64,000 nt of DNA from JABHIE01 sp964584805 (GCA_964584805.1 CAZPAY010000001.1:248001-312000), one strand, 5' to 3'; shown: positions 1 through 8,713, counted from the first letter of the stretch. The notes: a model not told the origin generated them from the sequence alone. Numbers and translations: made by a program.

Positions 1-1
1 T

Positions 2-421
2 ACCAAAGCAAAATGGCTCGCGGGCCATGCAGTGACGAATGGTGATTTCAAGGCGGCGATTTCTTTAATGGATTTTGCAACACAAGCTGCACCCGAAGAT
101 GTCGAAGCTTGGAACAATTTGGGTTTCTTCCACCGCGAAGCGGGCAATGCCATTGAGGCTGAAGCCGGCTACGCCAAAGCCGCAGAGCTTTCACCAAACG
201 ACCCACAAGTACTCAACGATTGGGCCGTCATCTATCACTACTATCTAAAGACTGAAGACGCCAAAGCGCTCGGCCTGTACGAGCAGTCGATTGATTTAGC
301 CAACAAGCTATTGAGCAAAGGAGGCCTCGAATCTGAGGAAGAAGCGCGTGTTCGCGTGGCTCTGCGTGATGCGACCAACAACCAAGCCAAGCTCAAAAAA
401 GGCAATCGCCGTAACGGTTAA
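2..421 (+). CDS. TPR-repeat protein, C-terminal part (cut by window start)
   Basis: The frame is open from the first bases, so the 5' end lies outside the window; the GTG at 32 is probably internal. The visible 139 residues contain at least one clear tetratricopeptide unit (AWNNLGFFHREAGNAIEAEA, then a KAAELSPNDP linker) followed by a second helical pair. TPRs are protein-interaction scaffolds, so no reaction can be assigned. The C-terminus is basic (KLKKGNRRNG). It ends 17 bp before the potassium-uptake cluster, but that cluster has its own promoter-like hexamer, so co-transcription is uncertain. Confidence 0.75.
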   Translation, partial: TKAKWLAGHAVTNGDFKAAISLMDFATQAAPEDVEAWNNLGFFHREAGNAIEAEAGYAKAAELSPNDPQVLNDWAVIYHYYLKTEDAKALGLYEQSIDLANKLLSKGGLESEEEARVRVALRDATNNQAKLKKGNRRNG

Positions 422-426
422 TCCCT

Positions 427-432
427 TACTCT
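427..432 (+). promoter_or_regulatory. -10-like hexamer for leaderless ktrB mRNA
   Basis: TACTCT lies 6 nt before the ATG at 439 and fits TANNNT. There is no Shine-Dalgarno sequence in the gap. The spacing would put the transcription start at or next to the start codon, as at several other loci in this window. On its own the match is weak; the recurrence supports it. Confidence 0.4.
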
Positions 433-438
433 GCGCTA

Positions 439-1776
439 ATGGCGATTAAAATCCAGGCCGGTGGGCGTCGGAGCTTTTGGCTTCGCCCCCCCGCTTTGAT
501 TGCGCTTGGTTTTGCCGCGGCCATTTTGGTCGGCACCTTACTGTTGCATTTAGAGACGGCGGCAAATCTAGCGGTGCATGGCCCACTCACATGGCTTGAG
601 GCTTTCTTCACCGCGACATCCGCCGCCTGCGTAACAGGTTTGATTGTGGTCGATACGGCACACGACCTCTCTGGCTTTGGCCAAGGTGTCGTGATGGTCT
701 TGTTCCAACTAGGCGGCCTCGGTGTCATGACCCTTGCCCTTTTGGTTTTGCATTCGCTGAGCGAGCGCGTGCGCAATGTTGCAAGCAATACGGCATCGTC
801 GACTTTAATGAGTGACTTTTTCCGCGGCCACCCACGCCGTACTTTGACGGTGGTTCTGGGCGGCACTTTACTGTTAGAGATGCTTGGTGCGATCAGCCTA
901 ATCGGTGTAATGGATGAGCCAAACGCAACATGGAAGAGTGTATTCATGTCGGTCTCTGCATTCTGCAACGCAGGCTTTGACAACCTCGACGCGGGTCTTG
1001 CGCCTTATGCAGGCAGTTGGGGTTTTGGATTACCGCTGATGTTGCTTTGGCTTCTGGGTGGCCTTGGTTTCCTGGTGCCCGCGGCAATTTGGGTCAAGCG
1101 TTTTGACCCAGAAGTGCGTCTGGTTTTGTGGGCCTCGCTCATTTTGATTCCACTCGGCGCATGGCTCTTTTGGGTGTTTGAAAAAAACGGATTACTAAGC
1201 GGTCACGACAGCGCCAGTCAATGGCTACTCGCGTTTTTCCAAGGCAACACCTCACGGACGGCCGGCTTTTCGATGCTAGACCTCGGCTCCGCTCAACGCA
1301 TCACCTTGCTTTCCATGATTCCGCTCATGCTTGTTGGGGGCGCAAGTGGAGGCACAGCCGGTGGCATGAAAGTCGGCACCGTCATGGTTTTCCTTGCTGG
1401 CCTGTGGGCTTATCTGCGTGGGCACAAGCGTGTGCATTTCATGAAGCGCACTTTACCCATGATTGTCGTCCGTCGTGCTTTCTTAGTCGTAACTCTGATG
1501 CTCTTAGCACAGGGCCTATTAACGATGGCACTGACGCTGCTTGAGCCAGACGGCAAAATGAGCCTTGAAGCTTTGCTTTTTGAATCCGCCTCGGCACTGG
1601 GCACGGTCGGGCTATCGACGGGCATTACGGCTGAGTTATCCGAGGGCTCAAAAGTCGCACTTGCGATCGGCATGTTCCTCGGTCGACTGGGGCCGCTCAC
1701 TTTAATTTGGGCGATGGTTCGTCAAACGAAAGAGAGCACCGTTTCGTATCCTGAGCGCGACTTCCCCATTGGATAA
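439..1776 (+). CDS. ktrB: TrkH/KtrB-type potassium uptake channel subunit
   Basis: A 445-residue integral membrane protein of the TrkH/KtrB superfamily, built from four pore-loop repeats. The filter glycines are visible in order: VTGL near residue 66, NAGF near 179, TAGF near 275 and TVGL near 391. The length and the pairing with a single-RCK subunit 3 bp downstream point to a Ktr system (K+ uptake, often Na+-coupled) rather than Trk, whose TrkH is longer. The start is supported by the TANNNT hexamer at 427. It is the first gene of a four-gene potassium cluster. Ktr versus Trk is inferred from length and partner architecture. Confidence 0.85.
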   Translation: MAIKIQAGGRRSFWLRPPALIALGFAAAILVGTLLLHLETAANLAVHGPLTWLEAFFTATSAACVTGLIVVDTAHDLSGFGQGVVMVLFQLGGLGVMTLALLVLHSLSERVRNVASNTASSTLMSDFFRGHPRRTLTVVLGGTLLLEMLGAISLIGVMDEPNATWKSVFMSVSAFCNAGFDNLDAGLAPYAGSWGFGLPLMLLWLLGGLGFLVPAAIWVKRFDPEVRLVLWASLILIPLGAWLFWVFEKNGLLSGHDSASQWLLAFFQGNTSRTAGFSMLDLGSAQRITLLSMIPLMLVGGASGGTAGGMKVGTVMVFLAGLWAYLRGHKRVHFMKRTLPMIVVRRAFLVVTLMLLAQGLLTMALTLLEPDGKMSLEALLFESASALGTVGLSTGITAELSEGSKVALAIGMFLGRLGPLTLIWAMVRQTKESTVSYPERDFPIG

Positions 1777-1779
1777 ACC

Positions 1780-2469
1780 ATGACGAAAGACATCTTGATT
1801 CTCGGGCTCGGCAAATTTGGCGGGCAACTTGCTAAGGCGCTGGCCAGTAAAGGCGTGCGCGTGCATGGAGTCGATCAAGGTGACATCCTTGAAGCTCATC
1901 ATGCGTGTCTCTACGCCAAGGCCGATATTGATTTAACTTCACTTGAAAGTGAGCAAGCCCTGCAAGAGTTGTTTACAAAGTTTGATGTCGACTTCAATGC
2001 AGCGGTGGTCTCGCTTGGTTCTAACGAGGCGTTGGCGACATCCACGACGATGGCTTTGTTTGACATGCCTGAACTTCCGGTTGTCTTGGTTAAGGCCGTT
2101 GACGCGATGCATGAATCGGTTTTGCTGCGCTTAGGCGACAGCGCGCCAGAGCGTTTGCAGGTCGTCATCCCAGAGCGTTTTGCTGCGGGCAGCTTGGCTA
2201 ATTCCTTGGCGGACGATGCGGTTGAAAGTGATATTCAGCTCAATGATTCGGTAGGCATACGCGAGATTCATTGCCCGAAAAAACTGATCGGCAAAATGCT
2301 AAAAGAGTCAGGGCTGCGCGATGACAAGCATGTCAATGTTGTTGCGCTTCGTATCCCTGGCGCGACACCTGAGATTTGCTTGCCTACCGCCGAAACCGTG
2401 CTGGCTGAAAACTGCATGTTGTTTGTAGCGGGTTTGATCGAGCATCTTGACGAGTTGAGTGAGAAATAG
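1780..2469 (+). CDS. ktrA: KtrA-like regulatory RCK subunit of potassium uptake
   Basis: A 229-residue cytoplasmic protein with one RCK_N Rossmann domain (ILGLGKFGGQLA near residues 6-17; acidic D32 at the end of strand 2, typical of NAD(H) or nucleotide binding) and one RCK_C domain (about 155-218). KtrA rings gate KtrB channels in response to ATP/ADP or NAD(H). It follows ktrB after 3 bp, so the two are surely one unit. The single RCK contrasts with the two-RCK TrkA encoded next, which is why I call this pair Ktr-like. Confidence 0.85.
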   Translation: MTKDILILGLGKFGGQLAKALASKGVRVHGVDQGDILEAHHACLYAKADIDLTSLESEQALQELFTKFDVDFNAAVVSLGSNEALATSTTMALFDMPELPVVLVKAVDAMHESVLLRLGDSAPERLQVVIPERFAAGSLANSLADDAVESDIQLNDSVGIREIHCPKKLIGKMLKESGLRDDKHVNVVALRIPGATPEICLPTAETVLAENCMLFVAGLIEHLDELSEK

Positions 2470-2496
2470 CCGCTAGTCTCTGCCCCATCGCCGCTT

Positions 2497-2502
2497 TACG
2501 AT
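2497..2502 (+). promoter_or_regulatory. -10-like hexamer for leaderless trkA mRNA
   Basis: TACGAT ends 6 nt before the ATG at 2509 and fits TANNNT. No Shine-Dalgarno is present in the 39-bp gap after ktrA. It suggests that trkA-trkH can be transcribed separately from the Ktr pair. No good -35 is seen 17 nt upstream. Confidence 0.4.
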
Positions 2503-2508
2503 GCGCGT

Positions 2509-3897
2509 ATGAGAATTCTCGTCGGTGGCGAAGATGATGTGGCCGTCCGTCTCGTTGAGCGGCTCATGGAAGAACATGATGTCTCCTTGATTGCGCCGGA
2601 AGACGCGCGCGGAGGCTTAGTTGACCAATTGGAGGTGCAGCCGTTTTTTGGTTCATGCACTTCGGCTGATTTACTGAGTGAGGCCGAGGTCGAAAAGGTT
2701 GATATTTTCATTGCCTGCACCGCGGTTGACGAGCGCAATTTGCTGGCTTGCGCTGAGGCGAAACAGATGGGCGCGAAAAAGTCGATTTGCTTTTTACGGC
2801 GCTTGGATGTGCGGTCAAATGAGGCCGAGGCTAAAAAGTTGGCTTTAGCAATGGGCATTGATGATGTCATTTTGCCGGCTGAGCGTTTGGCGCAAGAGAT
2901 TCTCCGTGTGGTTTTGGTGCCTGACGCACTCGACCGAGAGATCTTCGTCAATGGCAAAGTTGAATTGATTAAGCGAGCCATCCAAGAAAATGCTCCGATT
3001 ACGCGTGGGCCTTTGATGGAGATGGGTTTGCCGACAAATGTGGTTTTGGTTCAAGCTAAGCGCGACGGCAAGCGATTCATTCCAAAAGGCAATACGGAAT
3101 TCCAAGCGGGTGACCAAATCACGGCAATGGGCACGCGCAAGGGTTTGGCTAAATTGAACACGGGTTTTCTAAAAGCCAAGCGTCTTACGACTGCAGTCCG
3201 CCGTGCCACGATTGTTGGTGGCGGTGTGGTGGGTTATGAAGTTGCACGCGGTATGTTGGGGAATAACTGGCATGTGCGCATTATCGAATCTGACCCCACG
3301 CGAGCGCTGCAGTTGGCTGATTTGCTACCTGTAGGTTGCGTGCTAAATTGCGATGGCACCGACTTGCAGGCCCTGCAAGACAATGCGATTGCAGATGATC
3401 CCGTTTTGATTGCAGTCACCAACAATGACGAACGCAACTTGCTTGTATCGATGCTGGCCAAGCAAATGGGAGTAAAACGCATCATTACACGGGCGGACAA
3501 AACTGACCATAGTCGCCTCTTCGAAGATGTCGGCATTGATGTGGTGCGATCGACTCGTGGTGCAGCCATTTCTGCGGTGCTCGCCCACACAAACGATGGC
3601 ATCCGTGATGTGCAAAGTGAGTTTGAGCATGGCGAGGTCAAAGTGTTGCAGATCACGGTGCCCGATTCGATGCCACCGGTTGAGTTGAGGCATCTCAATG
3701 CTCCGGTGTTTGCGATTGTGGGTGCTATCTTGCGCGACGACAAAGTCACGATTCCTTCAGGTAAAGACAAACTGCGAGGTGGCGACCAAGTGCTCGTATT
3801 CTGCTCTGACGCTGACGAGGCCAACACGCGCACCTTCTTCGAAGATTTTATTGCCGGCACTAAAGGCGGCACCGACACTCAAGCCGCGCACGACTAA
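2509..3897 (+). CDS. trkA: TrkA, NAD-binding regulator of Trk potassium uptake
   Basis: 462 residues with the classic TrkA layout: RCK_N1 (1-130), RCK_C1 (about 140-222), RCK_N2 (about 229-350) and RCK_C2 (about 370-450). The second Rossmann domain has an intact glycine motif (IVGGGVVGYEVA near 234), while the first is degenerate (GGEDDVAV replaces GxGxxG). TrkA binds NAD(H) and gates TrkH from the cytoplasm. The stop is immediately followed by the trkH start, so the two are one operon. Loss of the N1 glycine motif suggests that only the second half binds dinucleotide well. Confidence 0.92.
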   Translation: MRILVGGEDDVAVRLVERLMEEHDVSLIAPEDARGGLVDQLEVQPFFGSCTSADLLSEAEVEKVDIFIACTAVDERNLLACAEAKQMGAKKSICFLRRLDVRSNEAEAKKLALAMGIDDVILPAERLAQEILRVVLVPDALDREIFVNGKVELIKRAIQENAPITRGPLMEMGLPTNVVLVQAKRDGKRFIPKGNTEFQAGDQITAMGTRKGLAKLNTGFLKAKRLTTAVRRATIVGGGVVGYEVARGMLGNNWHVRIIESDPTRALQLADLLPVGCVLNCDGTDLQALQDNAIADDPVLIAVTNNDERNLLVSMLAKQMGVKRIITRADKTDHSRLFEDVGIDVVRSTRGAAISAVLAHTNDGIRDVQSEFEHGEVKVLQITVPDSMPPVELRHLNAPVFAIVGAILRDDKVTIPSGKDKLRGGDQVLVFCSDADEANTRTFFEDFIAGTKGGTDTQAAHD

Positions 3898-5448
3898 ATG
3901 AGGCTTGCCATTGTCATCGGCGTCATCGGCAAATTGCTGCGGATGTTTTGGGCTGCGTTTTTGCCACCCGCACTGCTTGCAGCTTACGATGGCTATCAAG
4001 GTGTGGCCGGGCAATATGAGGTTGCGGGGCATTTCGTTTTTGGCTCGTTGATTACTTTTTTTGCGGGTGCGGTTTTTTCGAAAGGCTTCCCGCAAAGCCC
4101 CCACTTTCGACGCGTTGAAGCTTTGGCCGTTGTGGCCGGCACCTGGATGGCCGCGGCCCATTTTGCGGCCGTTCCTTATTTGTTTGCGGGCTTGGGCTAT
4201 GTCGACGCGGTTTTCGAATCGATGTCGGGCTTCACGACGACGGGCGCGACTATCTTGGCCGACTTCACGCAATACGGGCGCGCGTTTTTCCTATGGCGCT
4301 CGATGACGCAGTGGTTCGGTGGCTTGGGCGTAATTGCATTGTTTGTGGTGGTTCTGCCGCAATTAGGCATTGCCGGGCGTCAGCTGTTTTTCGCCGAAGC
4401 AAGTGGCGCCCCCGGCGAGGCGATTAGTGCGCGCGTGCAAGACTCGGCAAAGCGGCTTTGGATTCTTTATTGCCTTCTGACGCTAGTTCAACTTGCGCTG
4501 TTGTGGGTTTGGGCAGGCATGCCTTTCTACGAAAGCATTTGCCATACTTTTACGACGATGGCAGCGGGTGGTTTTTCGCCTCATGCGATGTCGATTAGCG
4601 GCTACGCCGACCCTTCAACTTTGACAGCGTATGCGGGGTCTGCAGCGGAGGCCTTCTCGCAATACAACGCGGCACGCGCCGAATGGGTTTTCGTTTTATT
4701 CATGATATTGGCCGGGACGAGTTTCCCGTTGCTTTGGGTGGTTTTCTCAAGGCGTCCGCGGCAGATTTTCCGCGATGATGAGTTTCGTTTTTACTTTCTA
4801 AGCTTTGCGGCGATTGCGATGGGTTGCGCTTGGATTTTGACAAATGGACAAATCGATGCCGAGGCCTTGCGCAAGGGCGCATTTCAATCGGCGTCGCTGA
4901 TTTCTTCTACGGGTTATGCAAGCGTTGATTACAACTTGTGGCCAGCCAATGCCAAAGCGCTTTTGATTGTTGTCATGTTTGTCGGGGGTTGTGCGGGCTC
5001 AGCGGCGGGCGGCGCCAAGGCCATCCGTAACTTGCTTGTTTTTCGTTTTATGCATCGTGAATTAAAGCGCGCAGTGACGCCCGATGCGGTTATTCCTTTG
5101 CGGTATAAAGGACGCTCTGTGCCTGACCCGATCATTCGCAGTTTGGTCAATGTTGTTGGCCTTTACATGCTGACCTATGCTTTTATCGGCATCGCTCTAG
5201 TACTGCTCGGTTCAGACTTGGTCACCGGATTTACCGCGTCGCTTGCCTGCGTGGGCAACATTGGCCCTGGCTTTGAGGCCGTCGGGCCGATGGCTAATTT
5301 TGCCGAGCTCGACTCCCTATCAAAAATCGTGCTGACTTTCGGCATGTGGGCGGGTCGCCTTGAGATGGTTACCGTTTTGGCACTACTGCAGCCGGCAATC
5401 TGGCGGCGCCTGCGCTGGAAGGGCATCAAATCAGGCATGAATCCTTAA
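3898..5448 (+). CDS. trkH: TrkH potassium uptake channel
   Basis: 516 residues, the length of Trk-type TrkH with two extra N-terminal transmembrane helices compared with the 445-residue paralogue upstream. Four filter regions are visible: SGFTTTGATI, TMAAGGFSPH, ISSTGYASVD and CVGNIGPGFE. Between the third and fourth there is a gating-loop segment (GGCAGSAAGGAKAIRN). It forms the K+-conducting dimer gated by TrkA. The ATG directly abuts the trkA stop with no Shine-Dalgarno, implying translational coupling. Confidence 0.92.
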   Translation: MRLAIVIGVIGKLLRMFWAAFLPPALLAAYDGYQGVAGQYEVAGHFVFGSLITFFAGAVFSKGFPQSPHFRRVEALAVVAGTWMAAAHFAAVPYLFAGLGYVDAVFESMSGFTTTGATILADFTQYGRAFFLWRSMTQWFGGLGVIALFVVVLPQLGIAGRQLFFAEASGAPGEAISARVQDSAKRLWILYCLLTLVQLALLWVWAGMPFYESICHTFTTMAAGGFSPHAMSISGYADPSTLTAYAGSAAEAFSQYNAARAEWVFVLFMILAGTSFPLLWVVFSRRPRQIFRDDEFRFYFLSFAAIAMGCAWILTNGQIDAEALRKGAFQSASLISSTGYASVDYNLWPANAKALLIVVMFVGGCAGSAAGGAKAIRNLLVFRFMHRELKRAVTPDAVIPLRYKGRSVPDPIIRSLVNVVGLYMLTYAFIGIALVLLGSDLVTGFTASLACVGNIGPGFEAVGPMANFAELDSLSKIVLTFGMWAGRLEMVTVLALLQPAIWRRLRWKGIKSGMNP

Positions 5449-5459
5449 TCGAGTTGGCG

Positions 5460-5488
5460 CTGTCAGCGTTCTTGCGTGGCGTTAAAAT
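5460..5488 (+). promoter_or_regulatory. Promoter of hemerythrin gene, leaderless type
   Basis: A CTGTCA -35 (4/6 to TTGACA) is followed after exactly 17 bp by a TAAAAT -10 (5/6) that ends 6 nt before the ATG at 5495. The geometry predicts transcription starting at or within a base or two of the start codon, and no Shine-Dalgarno is present. This is one of the clearest examples of the pattern. Confidence 0.6.
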
Positions 5489-5494
5489 ACGCCC

Positions 5495-6028
5495 ATGTCC
5501 AACAACGCAAACGACTGGATGGATACGCCCATCCCTGAAATTCTCGACCGCCTGGCCACCGATCACGAGTGGATGCGCGAGAATCTCCCACAACTCTGGC
5601 ACTTCATGGAAAAGGTGCAAGAGGTTCATGGCGAGCATCACCCTGAGTTTTTTAAACTCGCCGATGTCGTCGGCCCGATGTTTCAAGACCTTGAGTCGCA
5701 CATGCACAAAGAGGAAAATATCCTTTTCCCAATGTTGCGCAAGATGACCGACCCCAACTGGGATGGCGATGTCGCAAGTTGCGGCGGTTGCGCACCTGGG
5801 CCTGCTGGGCCAATGGCGCGTATGCTCATCGAACATGGCATGGCCAATGAAGCGTTGGCCGAATGCCGCAAAATCGCGATGGATTACAAGTTGCCCGAAG
5901 ACGCCTGCAAGGCTTACACGACTCTTTATCAGGGGCTTGAAAAGCTAGAGGGCTTGATTGCCGCGCACACCGACATTCAAGAAAAGGCCGTGCACCCGCG
6001 CATCACTGAGCTCGCTGCTCAGGCTTAA
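5495..6028 (+). CDS. Hemerythrin-like domain protein
   Basis: 177 residues forming a four-helix hemerythrin fold. Candidate diiron ligands are H24, H45/H48/H49, H69, E73 (HMHKEENILFP motif), H114, H158, E163 and H167. The arrangement resembles the diiron domain of RIC/YtfE/ScdA iron-sulfur repair proteins, but the N-terminal ScdA domain is missing. A glycine-rich loop with two cysteines (C96 and C99, SCGGCAPGPAGP) interrupts the fold. Likely roles are O2, NO or iron handling, which would suit a microaerobic cell; the exact job is not shown. It is convergent with arsJ, 3 bp away. Confidence 0.8.
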   Translation: MSNNANDWMDTPIPEILDRLATDHEWMRENLPQLWHFMEKVQEVHGEHHPEFFKLADVVGPMFQDLESHMHKEENILFPMLRKMTDPNWDGDVASCGGCAPGPAGPMARMLIEHGMANEALAECRKIAMDYKLPEDACKAYTTLYQGLEKLEGLIAAHTDIQEKAVHPRITELAAQA

Positions 6029-6031
6029 GTC

Positions 6032-7270
6032 TTAGGCGCTTGGCTCGACTTGAGCGCCGCGCATCGCCATGCTCGAAGCCACGACAAAAGTGAGCGACGC
6101 GGCGAGGCAGAGCATCAAACCATCTACTCCTTGTCCGGCTAGCTGGAAAAGCCAGCCGGACAAAACCGTTCCTACGAGACGACCGGCGGCATTGGCGGAA
6201 TAGTAAAAGCCGACATCCGCGGCGACCTTGTCATGTTGAGCCCAGTGGACAACGAGGAAGGAATGAATCGCGCTATTCATGGCAAATGCAAAACCAAAAA
6301 TGCCGAGGCCGAGCGCAAGCACCATTGCCGTGGATGAGCCGCTGTTCGGGGCAGTCGCCGCACCCATCGCACTCGACACCCACCAGATCGCCACGAGTAG
6401 CAAAACCAAAATCGGCACGAGTCGAGTTGTCCAGCGTGCCGCGCTTTTGGCGTCGGGTGGGTCTTGGGCCGTCTTTAAAAACCGCGGGGTCAAGCTTTGC
6501 ACGATGCCATAACCGACCACCCATAAAGCCAAAAAAGCACCGGTTGCCGCGTGACTGAAGCCAAGTGTCGCCGTTAAAAAAACGGGGAGCGCAACGACAA
6601 ACCAAGCATCCCGTGAGCCAAACAAAAAGAAACGCGCTAGAGACAAGCGATTGAGGCGGGTATTTCTCGAAAGCAAATGTTTGGTTTTTACCTTACCTGG
6701 AGTCTTGCCCGCACCGCCTGGCAAGAGCAGCAAACTTAACATCGTCGCCAAGCCAAGGAAGGCGGCCATCCAGAAATTGGCTTGGGCGAAACCTACGGTC
6801 GTGAGCAATGCCCCACCGAGGAAAAAGCCCAAGCCTTTGAGTGCATTTTTTGACCCCGTTAATACGGCAACCCAATGCATGAGCTGAGAGGCGTCACCCG
6901 GGGCAACGGCCAACTTTATCCAGGATTTGCTCGCCATCTTGACGAGGTCTTTCGCAATGCCGCTGCCTGCCTGCGCCACCATGACAAAAGAGATGCTGAG
7001 TGCTGCGGCTTGCCCCCCCAAGGCCACGAGCGCAATAATTTGAAGCGCCAGACCTGTGACCAAGGCTGCCTTTAAGCCAACGCGAGCGCTGAGCAAGCCG
7101 CCGAAGAAATTCGTAAGGATTCCGAAAAACTCATAAAACAAAAACATCGAAGCCAGCGCAAACGGCCCGTAACCCTGTTCGTGCAAAAACAAGAGCACCA
7201 ACATACGCAGTGCGCCATCGATGAGCGTAAACGCCCAATAGGCCAGCGAAACGACCGCGTAATCACGCAC
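6032..7270 (-). CDS. arsJ: ArsJ, 1-arseno-3-phosphoglycerate efflux MFS transporter
   Basis: 412 residues with about 12 hydrophobic segments and the characteristic ArsJ opening (VSLAYWAFTLIDGALRMLVL, residues 7-26). ArsJ is known to export 1-arseno-3-phosphoglycerate made by a partner GAPDH from arsenate and glyceraldehyde-3-phosphate. Here it overlaps the end of that GAPDH gene by 8 bp and uses a GTG start, so the two are translated together. No arsR, arsB or arsC lies nearby, so arsenate detoxification here would depend on this pair alone. Confidence 0.9.
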   Translation of the reverse strand: MRDYAVVSLAYWAFTLIDGALRMLVLLFLHEQGYGPFALASMFLFYEFFGILTNFFGGLLSARVGLKAALVTGLALQIIALVALGGQAAALSISFVMVAQAGSGIAKDLVKMASKSWIKLAVAPGDASQLMHWVAVLTGSKNALKGLGFFLGGALLTTVGFAQANFWMAAFLGLATMLSLLLLPGGAGKTPGKVKTKHLLSRNTRLNRLSLARFFLFGSRDAWFVVALPVFLTATLGFSHAATGAFLALWVVGYGIVQSLTPRFLKTAQDPPDAKSAARWTTRLVPILVLLLVAIWWVSSAMGAATAPNSGSSTAMVLALGLGIFGFAFAMNSAIHSFLVVHWAQHDKVAADVGFYYSANAAGRLVGTVLSGWLFQLAGQGVDGLMLCLAASLTFVVASSMAMRGAQVEPSA

Positions 7271-8246
7271 GCGACGCGCGCCCCACCATTTCGGTCAGCT
7301 CGATCATGCGGTTAGCGTAGCCCCACTCGTTGTCATACCAGACCAAAACATGCGCCATGTGCTCGCCCATCACGCGCGTGCTGGCCGCGTCAACAATGCC
7401 CGAGCGCGAGTCGCCCACAAAGTCCGTCGAGACGAGCGGGCGCTGTTCATAACCCAATATGCCAGCCAATCGTGGCGATTCGGACGCCACCCGCAAGGCC
7501 GTGTTGACGGCTTCAACGCTGAGCGGTTTTTCCGTCGTGATGACAAGCTCAACGAGCGAACTATTCATCACCGGCACGCGGACGGCAATCGCATCAAGTC
7601 GGCCTTGTAATTCAGGAATCACGCGGGTTACTGCAACCGCCGAATTCGTACTCGTTGGCACCAAATTAAGCATGGAAGCCCGGGCGCGGCGCAAATCAGG
7701 ATGCGCGCCATCGACCACGACTTGCGTCGCGGTCGGGTCATGGATGGTCGTGAAAAAACCATGCTCAATTTGAAAGGCATCGTGCAAAACCCGCACGACT
7801 GGAGCGATGCAATTGGTGGTGCATGAAGCCGCTGTGACAACCGGCTCACTCGCCAAATCAAAAGCATCATCATTAACCCCCATCACTATATCGGGTGTGT
7901 CACCTGGCACCGGCGCCGAAACCACAACTCGTTGCGCGCCTCGATTAAGATGCTTTTGCACAATGGCCCGGTCACGAAAAAGCCCCGAACACTCCAAAAC
8001 GACTTCAACGCCATATTCCGCCCAATCAATATCCGCAGGGTCGCCATGCTGCGTAAACGACAATTCAACGGATGACGCCAATGGCCACCGACCTTGCACC
8101 GAATCAAACTCGAGCAAATGCAAAAAATCCGCCTCACTCGCGCCGGGGTCGTTTACCGCGACAAATTCAAGGTTACTTCGCCCCCAACCTGCACGAAGTG
8201 CAAGCCGCCCCATCCGGCCAAAGCCGTTTATTCCAACGCGTGTCAT
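7263..8246 (-). CDS. ArsJ-associated glyceraldehyde-3-phosphate dehydrogenase
   Basis: 327 residues. NAD-binding GINGFGRMGR at 5-14; catalytic C142 in AASCTTNC; active-site histidine in the TTIHDPTATQ segment. Family knowledge: the ArsJ-linked GAPDH uses arsenate in place of phosphate, producing unstable 1-arseno-3-phosphoglycerate for ArsJ to export. The substitution of the usual TVHAYTNDQ-type motif separates it from glycolytic GAPDH. It is the first gene of the pair, with a leaderless-type -10 (TAGAAT) 6 nt before the ATG. Confidence 0.9.
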   Translation of the reverse strand: MTRVGINGFGRMGRLALRAGWGRSNLEFVAVNDPGASEADFLHLLEFDSVQGRWPLASSVELSFTQHGDPADIDWAEYGVEVVLECSGLFRDRAIVQKHLNRGAQRVVVSAPVPGDTPDIVMGVNDDAFDLASEPVVTAASCTTNCIAPVVRVLHDAFQIEHGFFTTIHDPTATQVVVDGAHPDLRRARASMLNLVPTSTNSAVAVTRVIPELQGRLDAIAVRVPVMNSSLVELVITTEKPLSVEAVNTALRVASESPRLAGILGYEQRPLVSTDFVGDSRSGIVDAASTRVMGEHMAHVLVWYDNEWGYANRMIELTEMVGRASRA

Positions 8247-8252
8247 GCACGG

Positions 8253-8258
8253 ATTCTA
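8253..8258 (-). promoter_or_regulatory. -10 hexamer for leaderless gapdh-arsJ mRNA
   Basis: TAGAAT on the minus strand ends 6 nt before the ATG at 8246, with no Shine-Dalgarno. No clear -35 is found 17 bp upstream. No inverted repeat typical of an ArsR operator is evident in the 53-bp gap. Confidence 0.5.
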
Positions 8259-8299
8259 ATACGCCTTTATGTATTTCCCGTGAATTTCCAAAAAAGGAA

Positions 8300-8713
8300 T
8301 CAACCCGTGAGGGCAATGTAGTCTTTCATTTCCTCGACTTGATCGAGGATTAAATCGCGGATGCTCAAGACAGCGAGCAGTTTGCCGTCGGCGTCGAGTA
8401 CGGGCAGGTGGCGAATTTCTTGCGTCGTGATGAGATGCAGAGCCGAGCGGGCGGGCATGTCGTGGGCGGCCGTAATAATCTCTGTGGTCATGACATCTTT
8501 GACCAAGACATCATCCGTGTGAAGATTTTTTAGCAACACGCGCTTCAAGACATCTCGCTCGGTAAAAAGCCCGACGATTTTGTCGCCTTCTAGGATGGCG
8601 CAGGCGCCGACATTCGCTTCGGCCATCGCTTTGGATGCATCGCGCACGGTTGCACGGTCGCTGATAGAAACCACTCGGTTTTGGCGGGCGGCGAGTTCGT
8701 TTAATTGGGTCAT
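8300..8713 (-). CDS. Tandem CBS-domain protein
   Basis: 137 residues that are almost entirely two CBS domains (about 8-65 and 73-130), a stand-alone Bateman module that senses adenosyl nucleotides or NAD(H) in other proteins. Repeated GLFTERDVLKR and VLSIRDLI strands mark the two halves. A good Shine-Dalgarno (AGGAG, 5 nt before the ATG) is present. It lies 77 bp downstream of ccoS and upstream of the arsenic pair. It may respond to energy state, but nothing in the sequence names a partner. Confidence 0.85.
   Translation of the reverse strand: MTQLNELAARQNRVVSISDRATVRDASKAMAEANVGACAILEGDKIVGLFTERDVLKRVLLKNLHTDDVLVKDVMTTEIITAAHDMPARSALHLITTQEIRHLPVLDADGKLLAVLSIRDLILDQVEEMKDYIALTG

Noticed and set aside
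6035..6058. GGCGCT/AGCGCC inverted repeat near the convergent hemerythrin and arsJ ends
   Set aside because: The loop is 12 nt, no T-tract follows on either strand, and it lies inside arsJ coding sequence.
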